From an uncultured Clostridia bacterium (lineage in GTDB: Bacteria; Bacillota; Clostridia; Oscillospirales; Ruminococcaceae), in the NCBI GenBank assembly GCA_947624345.1, contig CANQJW010000002.1, positions 1-60,343 of the forward strand: a stretch of 60,343 nt of DNA, given 5' to 3'. The number at the start of each line of letters is the position of its first letter. The stretch's first letter is position 1. The position numbers and the translations under genes are program-made. Shown here piece after piece: positions 15,580 through 25,904 of the stretch. The notes under the pieces are model-generated. The model saw only the letters and a program-made list of their open reading frames with translations, was not told the origin of the DNA and did not search any database.

Positions 15580-16506
15580 TTAACTATCAGACTTTTGGGT
15601 TTGAATGCTCATTCCTTCACCGTCCGACTCAAACACAATTGTTCCGTCTATATCGGTTGTATAAATCTCAGATGTATATTCGCCTAACCTCTCAAGAGCC
15701 TCTTCGTGCGGATGACCGTAGCTGTTGCCTGCTCCGCACTGGATAACCGCATATTCAGGCTTAACCTTTGACAAAAACAAATCACTTGACGATTCCCTGC
15801 TGCCGTGGTGGCCTACCTTTAAAACCCTTGCTGATAAATCTAGTCCTCGCTCAACAAGCTCCTTTTCGCTTTTCTTTCCCAAATCTCCTGTTATTAAAAA
15901 GCTGTTATCACCGTGAGTTATCTTTGTTGCAACAGAATAATCATTCAGATTACTATACTCTTCCTTAGGCGTATATGTGTTTATAACTGCAGAGCCCAAG
16001 TTGAATTTAGAATCATTAGCTTTTGTTATGGTAAGCCCTTTATCTATAATCGCCTTTAAAAGCTTAGTGTATGTATAAGATGTCGGAACCTGACTGTCAG
16101 GGATTTTAGGCATAATTATTTTACCTATCTCTATATCACTGTTCACAACAGCTCTTAGTCCGCCTATATGGTCGGAATGTGGGTGAGTTCCTATTACATA
16201 ATCAAGCTTTTCAATTGACTGAGCCTTTAAGTATTCTACCACATTTTCACCCTGATCTGTTTCTCCAGCATCAATCAGCATAGCCTGTCCGTCACACATA
16301 ACAAGAGTGCAGTCTCCCTGACCAACATCTATGAAATGTACCGACAAATCAGCGTTTGATGCAGGCTTGCTCACAAGTCCGCTATTCTTTATAAGCGTAT
16401 CGCCTAAGTTTGTGAAATGCGTAACAACTGCCGCAACAAGTGCAATTATTACAATAGTTATTAACGACGCTATTTTCTGAGATTTGCTCATTGATTTCCT
16501 TGCCAT
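15580..16506 (-). CDS. ComEC/Rec2-type MBL-fold hydrolase with N-terminal membrane anchor
   Basis: HFIDVGQGDCTLVMCDGQAMLIDAGE...IGTHPHSDHIGGL...LKVGHHGSRESSS. Confidence 0.9.
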   Translation of the reverse strand: MARKSMSKSQKIASLITIVIIALVAAVVTHFTNLGDTLIKNSGLVSKPASNADLSVHFIDVGQGDCTLVMCDGQAMLIDAGETDQGENVVEYLKAQSIEKLDYVIGTHPHSDHIGGLRAVVNSDIEIGKIIMPKIPDSQVPTSYTYTKLLKAIIDKGLTITKANDSKFNLGSAVINTYTPKEEYSNLNDYSVATKITHGDNSFLITGDLGKKSEKELVERGLDLSARVLKVGHHGSRESSSDLFLSKVKPEYAVIQCGAGNSYGHPHEEALERLGEYTSEIYTTDIDGTIVFESDGEGMSIQTQKSDS

Positions 16507-16524
16507 ATGATTTTACTTTCCACT

Positions 16525-19050
16525 TTAATCGCTTCTCGTGGCATTTCGCTCTAGCCACTGTTCCTTTGTCATCAAAATCTCTCTCGGCTTTGAGCCGTTT
16601 GCCTCGCCAATTACACCCATCTGCTCAAGCTCGTCCATTATTCTTGCAGCCCTTGCATAGCCAAGGCTCAGCTTCCTTTGCAAGAAGGAAGTCGAAGCTG
16701 TCTGATTTTCAACAATCACCTTGATTGCTTCCTCCAGCTTATCGTCAACATCTTCAGATAATACATCAGAATTACCTCTTTTCTCTCCCTTTTGCTGAGG
16801 AATATGGCTGTCGATCTCCTCAATAATAGTGTCGCTGTATTCTGCCTTTGACTGGTTTTTAAGAAAATTAACTACTGCTCTTACCTCGCTTGTAGGAACA
16901 AAGCTTCCCTGAATTCTCATAGGCTTGCTCAGTCCAACAGGCTTATACAAAAGATCACCCTTTCCAAGAAGCTTTTCAGCTCCTCCCTCGTCGAGGATTA
17001 CACGAGAATCCATATTGTTTGAAACCTTAAGTGCCACCCTGCTTGGGATATTAGCTTTGATAAGTCCTGTTACTATATCAACACGAGGCGACTGGGTAGC
17101 TATGATAAGGTGCATTCCTGCCGCACGGGCAAGCTGTGCAATTCTGCAAATCGAATCCTCAACCTCTTTTGGCGCCGCCATCATCAAATCAGCAAGCTCG
17201 TCTATTACAATAACTATCTGAGGCATGGGCTCCATATCTTCTTTGTTTTTGACATATTCATTGAAGTCCTGAAGATCACGCACGCCATTATCAGCAAATA
17301 TCTTGTATCTTTTAAGCATTTCCGAAACTGCCCACCCTAAGGCTCCTGCCGCCTTTCTGGCATCGGTAACAACCGGAATCAACAGATGAGGTATTCCGTT
17401 ATAGATAGGAAACTCAACCTGCTTAGGGTCAATAAGTATCAGCTTAACCTCGTCAGGCGTTGCTTTATACAAAATGTTCATTATTATCGAGTTTGTAAAC
17501 ACAGACTTACCTGCACCTGTCGTTCCGGCAACAAGCATATGAGGCATCTTTGAAATATCGCCCATAACGATATTTCCCTCTATGTCTTTACCGACAGCAA
17601 ATGAAAGCTTGCCCTTTGAGCTCCTGAACTCACTGCTGTCAATAAGCTCTCTTATAGATACACTGTCTCTCTTCTCATTAGCAATCTCTATTCCAACTGC
17701 AGCTTTTCCCGGAATAGGGGCTTCAATTCTTATGCCCTCCGCCGCAAGATTAAGTGCAATATCATCAGCAAGTCCTGTGATTTTAGATACCTTAACACCT
17801 GCCGCCGGCTGAAGCTCATAACGGGTTACAGATGGTCCTCTGTGAATATCCACTATCTTTGTCAGAACACCAAAACTTCTCAGAGTATCAACCAATATCT
17901 CCGAACGGTCAGCAAGCTCCTGCTTATAGCTTGCTAAGTTTCTTTTCTTAGCCGGAAGCTTTAAAAGAGTTATCGGTGGAATACTATAAGCACTCTTTTG
18001 ATTTCCCTCACCGAAGAATGTAGTCTGTCCGCTATCGTCTATATATAAATCGGGTGCGTTATCCTTTTCTGTCTTTTCATCAGGAATTGCATTCTTAACA
18101 ATTTCCTGCAAATCCTTTGCCTTGACAGCATCTGCCCTTTTTGATTTTCTTGTACGCTTTTTATCAAGATTTTCACTATCAGATCCCATATCCATATCAA
18201 TAAAATCAGTAGGATCGGGATCAAACAGCTTATCGGGCATTGCCCTTTCAACAGACTTTTTGCGGCTAATAGGCTTGCTGTCTGCATCAAGATATTTTGC
18301 AATATCTACCCTTGCATTTTTGTTGCGCTCTTCAAGCTCCATAGCACGCTTGTGTTCACTGTTTCTTACTCTCTGAGCGTTGTCCTCCTTAACTGCATTA
18401 TATCCCTTTTTAATCGGCTTTGATACTCCTCTGAACAAATCGACAATAGTCTTGTTTGTAAGCAACATTACAAAAACTAAAAGAAGTAATACTATTACTA
18501 TTATTGATCCTGCCTTATTTAAAAACGCATACAGCGGCCAACCTAAAATAGCGCCGAAAACTCCTCCGCCACTAAGACTAACACCACTTGTATATAGCGA
18601 TGCTACTTTCCTGAAAAACGAACTGTTTATAGGTGTAGGAAGTCCTATCATACACACATGGAACAATGCCGAAATCAATAGCAGTGAAATAACACATTCT
18701 ATCACCTTAGCAAGAACTATGCTCTGTGATTTATCACGAGCACAGGTTATCGCAATATATAAAAGCACAGGTGCGACTAAAAATACCGAAACTCCGAAAA
18801 GCCCTCTTAAACTCAAATGCATAGAATGCCAGAAAGCAGAGCCTGATACATATGTGAGCAGAAAGATAAAAACAGCCAAAGCAAATAATAATATAGAATA
18901 TGTACGGTTGTGATTTGCTCTTTCAGCTCTTGGTTGGGGTTCTGTTATGGACGAGGTTGTTTTCTTTGCCTTTGATACTGATTTCTTCCCCGTTGCCTTT
19001 GACTTTATATTTGTCTTTCGTTTTGTTGAAGGCTTTTTACTTTTAGCCAT
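16525..19050 (-). CDS. ftsK: DNA translocase FtsK/SpoIIIE family
   Basis: N-term membrane segments; MPHMLVAGTTGAGKSVFTNSIIMNILY; C-term gamma winged helix (STSFLQRKLSLGYARAARIMDELEQMGVIG). Confidence 0.96.
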   Translation of the reverse strand: MAKSKKPSTKRKTNIKSKATGKKSVSKAKKTTSSITEPQPRAERANHNRTYSILLFALAVFIFLLTYVSGSAFWHSMHLSLRGLFGVSVFLVAPVLLYIAITCARDKSQSIVLAKVIECVISLLLISALFHVCMIGLPTPINSSFFRKVASLYTSGVSLSGGGVFGAILGWPLYAFLNKAGSIIVIVLLLLVFVMLLTNKTIVDLFRGVSKPIKKGYNAVKEDNAQRVRNSEHKRAMELEERNKNARVDIAKYLDADSKPISRKKSVERAMPDKLFDPDPTDFIDMDMGSDSENLDKKRTRKSKRADAVKAKDLQEIVKNAIPDEKTEKDNAPDLYIDDSGQTTFFGEGNQKSAYSIPPITLLKLPAKKRNLASYKQELADRSEILVDTLRSFGVLTKIVDIHRGPSVTRYELQPAAGVKVSKITGLADDIALNLAAEGIRIEAPIPGKAAVGIEIANEKRDSVSIRELIDSSEFRSSKGKLSFAVGKDIEGNIVMGDISKMPHMLVAGTTGAGKSVFTNSIIMNILYKATPDEVKLILIDPKQVEFPIYNGIPHLLIPVVTDARKAAGALGWAVSEMLKRYKIFADNGVRDLQDFNEYVKNKEDMEPMPQIVIVIDELADLMMAAPKEVEDSICRIAQLARAAGMHLIIATQSPRVDIVTGLIKANIPSRVALKVSNNMDSRVILDEGGAEKLLGKGDLLYKPVGLSKPMRIQGSFVPTSEVRAVVNFLKNQSKAEYSDTIIEEIDSHIPQQKGEKRGNSDVLSEDVDDKLEEAIKVIVENQTASTSFLQRKLSLGYARAARIMDELEQMGVIGEANGSKPREILMTKEQWLERNATRSD

Positions 19051-19102
19051 TTCAATTTCTCCTTTGTTTTATCCTTTTCTCTTTTTATTTCATCACAAAT
19101 AT

Positions 19103-19945
19103 CTATGAAGCAATCTTCTCAAATATTGAAACTATAATCACGATAACTCCCAAAACTCCCGTATAATACGCAAAGATTTTGAACTTATCCGTCTTAACAA
19201 GCCAGTTTACCATTTTTATTGCACATATGCCGACTATTGCGGCAACCACAAACCCCAGAATATAAGTCCAACTGAATGACATATCTGTATGAACGGCATC
19301 TTTAACCTCGACAAGGCAACCGCCAAGTATTGCCGGTATTCCCAAAATAAATGAATACTTAACTGCTGTTTCTCTCTCAAAACCCGAAAATAATCCTGCT
19401 GAAATTGTAGAGCCTGAGCGTGAAACTCCCGGAAGGAGCGCAATACTTTGAAAAAATCCCACGAAAATGGAATCCTTGACTGTTATATCGCCAAGCTTTT
19501 TATTTCCCTTTGGGCATTTGTCAGCAAGAAGCAAAATAGCCGCTGTATATAAAAAGCATATACCCTCTGCAAATATAGACGCGTCCTCGGCAAAGCCCTC
19601 AAAAAAATCTTTAAATATGTAAAACGGAATTAGCACTGCCGTTGAAAGTATAACCATAAGCACCGCTCTGCGGTCACCGTTCATTTCTTTAAAAGTAAAC
19701 TGCCTTTTGAATATGTCTTTTATCATTCTTATAAATTCGCATATCAAATCCCATATGGTATCCCAAAATGCAATAAACACCGCAAACAGCGTCCCAAGAT
19801 GAAGTATTGCCGAAAAGAGCAGTGCACCCTCTCCGCTATTCCCTGTAAAATGCTGATACAGTGATAGATGTCCCGAGCTTGAAACGGGTAAGAATTCTGT
19901 TAGTCCCTGAATGATTGCCTGAAAAATTGCACTGATAGCTGACAT
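19103..19945 (-). CDS. uppP: Undecaprenyl-diphosphatase
   Basis: QAIIQGLTEFLPVSSSGHL...LPGVSRSGSTISAGLF. Confidence 0.96.
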   Translation of the reverse strand: MSAISAIFQAIIQGLTEFLPVSSSGHLSLYQHFTGNSGEGALLFSAILHLGTLFAVFIAFWDTIWDLICEFIRMIKDIFKRQFTFKEMNGDRRAVLMVILSTAVLIPFYIFKDFFEGFAEDASIFAEGICFLYTAAILLLADKCPKGNKKLGDITVKDSIFVGFFQSIALLPGVSRSGSTISAGLFSGFERETAVKYSFILGIPAILGGCLVEVKDAVHTDMSFSWTYILGFVVAAIVGICAIKMVNWLVKTDKFKIFAYYTGVLGVIVIIVSIFEKIAS

Positions 19946-20004
19946 TGTGTCGTCCCTTTCTGCTTTCTTAAAATAACTTGTTGTCCTTGTTCTACTATTT
20001 ATCT

Positions 20005-20208
20005 CTATTTGTTAAAGCTGTTCAAAAACCATAAGTAATCATATGGATTTGTCGAGTGAATGTTTTTCACACTCTTTCCGTTTCCAAAATCCAGATAATC
20101 ATATTTAATATTGTCCCACTCGCCTGTTTTGGTAACACAGCTTTTATTTATCCTTTCAATATCACCAAAGACATCATAGGCATTTAAAATCGTATGAAAC
20201 ATAATCAA
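20005..20208 (-). CDS. YlzJ-like small protein
   Basis: Short ORF overlapping the ClpP-like gene; position matches tepA-ylzJ-spoIIIE synteny in Bacilli. Confidence 0.5.
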   Translation of the reverse strand: MIMFHTILNAYDVFGDIERINKSCVTKTGEWDNIKYDYLDFGNGKSVKNIHSTNPYDYLWFLNSFNK

Positions 20209-20975
20209 TCACCTTTTATATTTTCATTCTCGCACTTTTTCTGATTATCCTCTGATTCTATCAAGTCATATAAGCACTCAATAGCGTCTGACAATCCACC
20301 TAGGCTGTCGATTATCCCCTCTTTGACAGCGCTCTCGCCGTCTAAAACTGTGCCGACATCCATAACAAGCTCACCGGTTGTCATCATAAGCTCTTTAAAA
20401 CGCTCGGGAGTGATATTTGAATTATCACAAACAAATCTGATGATCCTGTCCTGCATCTTATCGAAATACGAAAGCGTCTGAGGAACGCCAAGCACAAGTC
20501 CGTTCATTCTGACAGGGTGAATAGTCATAGTAGCTGATGGAACTATAAAAGATTTCTTTGAACAAACAGCCAGAGGTACGCCTATTGAGTGACCTCCACC
20601 GAGAACAATTGAAACAGTCGGGGTTTTCATTCCTGCAATAAGCTCAGCAATCGCAAGCCCTGCTTCAACATCTCCGCCAACTGTGTTTATTATTATCACC
20701 AAGCCCTCAATAGAGCTGTCCTGCTCGATTGCAACAAGCGCAGGCATTATGTGCTCATACTTTGTAGTCTTATTCTGCGGTGGAAGTATATAATGCCCTT
20801 CAACCTCGCCTATTATCGTCAGACAATGTATAAGATGCCTTGCGTTTTTAAGACTTATATGACCGACACGCTCTATTTGTTCAGTCTGATTAGGCTTATC
20901 ATTGTCCCCCTGATTTGTCTGAGATGATTGACTATCATTGTTATTCTCGTTTTCGTCATTTAACGCTTCAGCCAT
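20205..20975 (-). CDS. tepA: ClpP-like translocation-enhancing protein (TepA family)
   Basis: [47 protein letters not shown]. Start moved to Met7 (20975) because GGAGG overlaps the track TTG start. Confidence 0.85.
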   Translation of the reverse strand: MAEALNDENENNNDSQSSQTNQGDNDKPNQTEQIERVGHISLKNARHLIHCLTIIGEVEGHYILPPQNKTTKYEHIMPALVAIEQDSSIEGLVIIINTVGGDVEAGLAIAELIAGMKTPTVSIVLGGGHSIGVPLAVCSKKSFIVPSATMTIHPVRMNGLVLGVPQTLSYFDKMQDRIIRFVCDNSNITPERFKELMMTTGELVMDVGTVLDGESAVKEGIIDSLGGLSDAIECLYDLIESEDNQKKCENENIKGD

Positions 20976-21127
20976 TTTGAATAAATCCTCCAAGAAAATA
21001 TTTTTTGATATTTTCTTTTTACAAGAAAAATATATTATTATTTTTTCTTTTTATAACAAAAATTATTCAAAAGCTCTGAAATTTAACCGTTTTACAAAAT
21101 ACTATATTTAGTATTCCATATCTTTAT

Positions 21128-21155
21128 ATTATACCACTTGCATAAAATATGTCAA
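21128..21155 (-). promoter_or_regulatory. Promoter of the tepA operon
   Basis: Minus strand TTGACA (21155-21150), 16 nt, TATAAT (21133-21128). Confidence 0.65.
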
Positions 21156-21269
21156 TAATTTTGCAGGAAATTATCCACGTTCGGGCGTGTCATATATCGT
21201 TATAATCTATAAATTTTACCGCACTTTATATTAAATATTTAATATTTAATTAACTATACTGTCGAATGC

Positions 21270-21287
21270 TTGTTAAATTCTTGACAA
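21270..21287. promoter_or_regulatory. Rex-operator-like site overlapping the acn -35 element
   Basis: TTGTTAA-ATTC-TTGACAA versus the Rex-type consensus TTGTTAANNNNTTAACAA (one mismatch). Confidence 0.65.
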
Positions 21288-21309
21288 TCCCTTTCTTTTG
21301 TTTTAAAAT
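21281..21309 (+). promoter_or_regulatory. Promoter of acn-icd-rex
   Basis: TTGACA (21281-21286), 17-nt spacer, TAAAAT (21304-21309). Confidence 0.7.
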
Positions 21310-21343
21310 AAAAGAAATGATATAATGAAAGGAATTTGAGATT

Positions 21344-23284
21344 ATGGGACTTACGTTAACAGAAAAAATTCTAAAAAACCACCTTGTAGACGGCGAGTTT
21401 ATAAAAGGAAACGAAATAGGAATCAAAATTGACCAAACATTAACTCAGGACGCCACAGGAACTATGGCTTATCTTGAATATGAAGCTATGGGGGTTCCCC
21501 GTGTTAAAACGGAGCGTTCTGTAGCTTACATAGACCATAACACACTTCAGTCGGGCTTTGAAAATGCCGACGATCACAGGTTTATCGGTTCAGTTGCAAA
21601 AAAGCACGGCATATACTTTTCACGCCCCGGTAACGGAATATGCCATCAGGTACACCTAGAGAGATTTGGCGTTCCCGGAAAAACGCTTATCGGCTCTGAC
21701 AGCCACACCCCCACAGGCGGCGGAATCGGTATGATTGCTATTGGTGCCGGAGGTCTTGATGTTGCTGTTGCAATGGGCGGCGGCGCTTATTACATAACAT
21801 ACCCTAAAATAGTTAAGGTTGAGCTTATTGGAAAGCTTTCTCCTTGGGTTGCCGCTAAAGATGTTATCTTAGAAGTGCTTAAAATTCTTACTGTAAAAGG
21901 CGGTGTTGGAAAGGTTATAGAATATTGCGGCGAGGGCGTTAAAACCCTTTCTGTTCCCGAAAGAGCAACAATTACAAACATGGGTGCAGAGCTTGGCGCT
22001 ACTACTTCAATATTCCCGTCAGATAAAACAACGCTTGAATTTTTAAGGGCTCAGAACAGAGCAGATGTCTGGACAGAACTTAAAGCCGACGACGACGCGG
22101 CTTATGATGAGGAAATCAAAATTGATTTATCAAAAATCGTTCCTATGGCTGCTTGTCCTCACTCTCCTGATAATATTAAAACAGTTGACGAGTTAGGTCC
22201 AATGAAAATAGATCAGGTTTGTATAGGCTCTTGCACAAACTCATCACTTATGGATATGATGAAGGTTGCTCATATTCTAAAGGGCAAAACGGTTCACCCT
22301 GATGTATCACTTTCAATCGCTCCGGGCTCTAAGCAGGTTCTCAATATGCTTGCTCAAAACGGCGCATTGTCAATAATGATAGATGCAGGTGCAAGAATAC
22401 TTGAATCTGCCTGCGGTCCTTGCATTGGTATGGGACAATCTCCTAACTCAAATGGAATATCTTTGAGAACCTTTAACAGAAACTTTGAGGGACGCTCAGG
22501 AACAAAGGACGGACAGATTTATCTTGTTTCCCCGGAGCTTGCTGCGGCATCAGCAATTGCAGGTGTTTTAACTGACCCCAGAACTCTTGGCGATATGCCT
22601 GAATTTAAGCTGCCTGAGAAGTTCGTAATAAACGACAATATGATAGTTCCTCCTGCTCCTGTTGAGGAAATGGACAGCGTTGAGATTCTGAGAGGTCCAA
22701 ATATAAAGCCTTTCCCGAAAACTTCTCCGCTTGATAAAACTATTGACGCTCCTTGCTCGCTTAAAGTGGGTGACAATATCACAACAGACCACATTATGCC
22801 TGCCGGTGCTAAAATACTTCCTTTGCGTTCAAACATTCCTGCTATTTCAAAGCACTGCTTTACAGTATGCGATGAGGAATTCCCTGAGAGAGCACTCAGA
22901 CTTGGAAAAAGTATAATCGTCGGCGGTTCAAACTATGGACAAGGCTCTTCAAGGGAGCATGCTGCTCTCGCTCCGCTTTATCTTGGCGTTAAGGCTGTTT
23001 TAGTTAAGAGCTTCGCTAGAATACACAGAGCTAATCTTATAAACGCAGGTATTCTACCTCTTACTTTTGTAAACGAAGCTGACTATGACAAAATCGGTCA
23101 GGGCGACGAGCTTTTGCTTGAAAATGTAAGACAGAATATTGAAGACGGAAAAACTGAGCTTACTGTTATAAACAAATCAAAGAATGTTGAGATCCCTGTT
23201 TTATGTGAGCTTAGCGGACGCACAAAGGATATTGTTCTTGCTGGCGGACTTTTGGATTACACAAGAGATCAGCTGACAAAATAG
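21344..23284 (+). CDS. acn: Aconitate hydratase
   Basis: IGSDSHTPTGGGIGMIAIGAGGLDVAVAM...CIGSCTNSS...SACGPCIGMGQSP...NYGQGSSREHAAL. Confidence 0.96.
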   Translation: MGLTLTEKILKNHLVDGEFIKGNEIGIKIDQTLTQDATGTMAYLEYEAMGVPRVKTERSVAYIDHNTLQSGFENADDHRFIGSVAKKHGIYFSRPGNGICHQVHLERFGVPGKTLIGSDSHTPTGGGIGMIAIGAGGLDVAVAMGGGAYYITYPKIVKVELIGKLSPWVAAKDVILEVLKILTVKGGVGKVIEYCGEGVKTLSVPERATITNMGAELGATTSIFPSDKTTLEFLRAQNRADVWTELKADDDAAYDEEIKIDLSKIVPMAACPHSPDNIKTVDELGPMKIDQVCIGSCTNSSLMDMMKVAHILKGKTVHPDVSLSIAPGSKQVLNMLAQNGALSIMIDAGARILESACGPCIGMGQSPNSNGISLRTFNRNFEGRSGTKDGQIYLVSPELAAASAIAGVLTDPRTLGDMPEFKLPEKFVINDNMIVPPAPVEEMDSVEILRGPNIKPFPKTSPLDKTIDAPCSLKVGDNITTDHIMPAGAKILPLRSNIPAISKHCFTVCDEEFPERALRLGKSIIVGGSNYGQGSSREHAALAPLYLGVKAVLVKSFARIHRANLINAGILPLTFVNEADYDKIGQGDELLLENVRQNIEDGKTELTVINKSKNVEIPVLCELSGRTKDIVLAGGLLDYTRDQLTK

Positions 23285-23293
23285 GATGAAGCT

Positions 23294-23932
23294 ATGAATA
23301 GAAATTCAAATTGGGACGACAGACAAAATAAAAGCTATGGCGGATATGATAACAGACCTTATAAAGATAACTACTATCGCAATCCGCACAAAAGACGGCC
23401 TGTTCGCTATCCTGATAAAAGAAAAAAGCTGAACACCAAAGGAGTACCACTGCTTATAACACTTGTAAGCATATTGCTGGCTTTGGTTATTGTATATATA
23501 ATTTTATATATAAACTTTTTCAGCTACAAGCATGAGATAAAAGACGTTTTAACCGCTTCGGGCAGTGCAAGTGCAGAAATTATCGAGGACATTAAGGTTG
23601 ATGATAATCTCTATTTGTATGCTTATACCGATAAGGGAAAGCTTTCGGTTTCGTATATTGAGTCTAAAGGCTCGGGCGATTATAAAAGCTATAAATATCT
23701 GAACAAGTGTAATTCTCTTAATTTAGATACCTATAGCAAGGATATGCAAGGAAAGAAAATGAAGTTTTCCTCAAAGGGAAATTTCCATTTTGCATTGGAC
23801 TTTTCGGGAAGCGAGCAATATGAACAGTTTATAGAATACTTTGATGAAAACGGTATAAATAATTATAAATCCTGTCCTGTTAATATTGAGGGTTTAAATC
23901 AGATTTTTATAGTGTGGATGTGGAATAAATAA
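23294..23932 (+). CDS. Single-pass membrane protein of unknown function between acn and icd
   Basis: Basic Arg/Tyr/Asn-rich N-terminus, TM VPLLITLVSILLALVIVYIILYINFF, C-terminal domain without a family I recognise; same strand, tight spacing. Confidence 0.75.
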   Translation: MNRNSNWDDRQNKSYGGYDNRPYKDNYYRNPHKRRPVRYPDKRKKLNTKGVPLLITLVSILLALVIVYIILYINFFSYKHEIKDVLTASGSASAEIIEDIKVDDNLYLYAYTDKGKLSVSYIESKGSGDYKSYKYLNKCNSLNLDTYSKDMQGKKMKFSSKGNFHFALDFSGSEQYEQFIEYFDENGINNYKSCPVNIEGLNQIFIVWMWNK

Positions 23933-23953
23933 ATTTAAACGGAGGTAATTATT

Positions 23954-25174
23954 ATGGCGAAAAAAATTAAAATGAAAACGCCTCTCGTCGAGATGGACGG
24001 AGACGAAATGACAAGAATCCTTTGGAAGTGGATTAAGGAGATTCTTCTTGAGCCTTATGTAGACTTAAACTGCGAGTATTATGATCTGGGACTCAAGAAC
24101 AGAAATGAAACAAACGATCAGGTTACATTCGACAGCGCTGAGGCTACAAAGAAATACGGTGTAGCTGTTAAGTGCGCTACAATCACACCAAATGCTGCAA
24201 GAATGCCCGAGTATAATCTAAAGGAGATGTGGAAGTCCCCTAACGGAACTATCAGAGCTATTTTAGACGGTACTGTTTTCAGAACGCCTATAATAGTCAA
24301 GGGTATTTCTCCCTATATTCCTACATGGACAAAGCCTATAACGATTGCTCGTCACGCTTACGGCGATGTTTATAAGAACACTGAAATTCAGGTAAACAAG
24401 GACTCAAAGGCTGAACTTGTTGTTACAGACAAGGAGGGAAACGAGACAAGAGAGCTTATCTATGATTTCTCTGACAGCGACGGCATTGTTCAGGGTATAC
24501 ACAATAAAAACGAGAGCATTGCAGGCTTTGCAAGGGCTTGTCTTAACTATGGTCTTGATTTAAAGCAGGATGTATGGTTTGCTACAAAGGATACTATCTC
24601 TAAAAAATACGATCATAGATTTAAGGATATCTTCCAGGAGATATATGATAAAGAGTATAAAGAGAGATACGAAGCGGCAGGTATTGAGTATTTCTATACG
24701 CTTATCGACGACGCTGTTGCAAGAGTTATCCGTTCAAACGGCGGCTATATCTGGGCTTGCAAAAACTATGACGGAGACGTTATGTCTGATATGGTTTCAA
24801 CAGCCTACGGCTCGCTGGCTATGATGACTTCTGTTCTAGTTTCTCCTGACGGTATTTATGAATATGAAGCTGCACACGGAACTGTTCAAAGACATTATTA
24901 CAAATATCTCAAGGGCGAGGAAACCTCAACAAACTCGGTAGCTACAATCTTCGCTTGGAGCGGTGCTTTGAGAAAGAGAGGTGAGCTTGACGAAACTCCT
25001 GATTTGGTCGACTTTGCAAACAAGCTTGAACAGGCTACCATTCAGACTATTGAGGACGGCGTTATGACGGGTGACCTCTATCTTCTGTCAAGCTTAGAGA
25101 ATAAAACAAAGGTTGACTCTAAAACCTTCTTAAAGGAAATCGGCAAGCGTTTAGATACACTTGTAAATTCATAA
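23954..25174 (+). CDS. icd: NADP-dependent isocitrate dehydrogenase (eukaryotic-like type)
   Basis: [22 protein letters not shown]...[36 protein letters not shown]. Confidence 0.96.
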   Translation: MAKKIKMKTPLVEMDGDEMTRILWKWIKEILLEPYVDLNCEYYDLGLKNRNETNDQVTFDSAEATKKYGVAVKCATITPNAARMPEYNLKEMWKSPNGTIRAILDGTVFRTPIIVKGISPYIPTWTKPITIARHAYGDVYKNTEIQVNKDSKAELVVTDKEGNETRELIYDFSDSDGIVQGIHNKNESIAGFARACLNYGLDLKQDVWFATKDTISKKYDHRFKDIFQEIYDKEYKERYEAAGIEYFYTLIDDAVARVIRSNGGYIWACKNYDGDVMSDMVSTAYGSLAMMTSVLVSPDGIYEYEAAHGTVQRHYYKYLKGEETSTNSVATIFAWSGALRKRGELDETPDLVDFANKLEQATIQTIEDGVMTGDLYLLSSLENKTKVDSKTFLKEIGKRLDTLVNS

Positions 25175-25214
25175 AGACAAGTAATAATTTTATAAGATTT
25201 AAGGGATGAAATTA

Positions 25215-25850
25215 GTGGCTAAAAATAATGATATTTCAGCCTCTGTCATAAAGAGACTGCCCAGATATTATTCATATCTAGAAGAACTGCGGAATGAAAA
25301 TGTTGAGCGTATTTCTTCAAAGAAATTAGCCGAGCGAATGAAAACAACTGCTTCTCAAATCCGTCAGGATTTAAATTGCTTCGGCGGATTCGGTCAGCAG
25401 GGCTACGGATATAATATCAAGGCTCTTCATGATGAAATCGGCAGTATTCTGGGCGTTGATAAAGAATACAAGACTATTATAATCGGTGCAGGAAATCTCG
25501 GAAAAGCCATAGCTTCTCAAATAAGCTTTGAGAAAAAGGGCTGCAAGCTTTCCGCAATATTTGATATTGACCAGAGTATTATCGGTCAGACGATTGCCGG
25601 TATTGAGATTTTGGATATTAGTGAGCTTGAAAGCTACTGCAAGAAAAATTCACCGTCAATAGCTGCTCTTTGTCTTCCGAAAGAAAATGCTTTCAGTGTC
25701 GCAAAAGAACTTATCGCACTTGGTGTAAAATCCTTCTGGAACTTTTCACACTTTGATTTGAATCTTCACTTTGACAACATCATAGTTGAGAATGTTCATC
25801 TCGGCGACAGTCTTTTAACGCTGACTTATAAGACTAAAAATCAAATGTAA
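25215..25850 (+). CDS. rex: Redox-sensing transcriptional repressor Rex
   Basis: SASVIKRLPRYYSYLEEL...TASQIRQDLNCFGGFGQQGYGYNI...IIGAGNLGKAIA. GTG at 25215 with AAGGGA is the likely start. Confidence 0.95.
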   Translation: MAKNNDISASVIKRLPRYYSYLEELRNENVERISSKKLAERMKTTASQIRQDLNCFGGFGQQGYGYNIKALHDEIGSILGVDKEYKTIIIGAGNLGKAIASQISFEKKGCKLSAIFDIDQSIIGQTIAGIEILDISELESYCKKNSPSIAALCLPKENAFSVAKELIALGVKSFWNFSHFDLNLHFDNIIVENVHLGDSLLTLTYKTKNQM

Positions 25851-25858
25851 TATACAAG

Positions 25859-25885
25859 AAGCGTTCGGAAAATTTCCGGACGCTT
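25859..25885. terminator. Bidirectional terminator between rex and the HD-domain gene
   Basis: AAGCGTTCGGAAA-A-TTTCCGGACGCTT (one GU-type mismatch). Confidence 0.8.
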
Positions 25886-25904
25886 ATATTTTACGCTATT
25901 AAAT

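Noticed and set aside
20005-20993. ClpP-like gene near ftsK as a phage protease/portal module
   Set aside because: Context (ylzJ-like, ftsK/spoIIIE, uppP) and sequence match the chromosomal TepA locus; no phage structural genes.
21169-21180. Single DnaA-box-like TTATCCACG in the tepA/acn intergenic region
   Set aside because: One isolated near-match, no cluster and no dnaA/dnaN nearby; insufficient for an origin.
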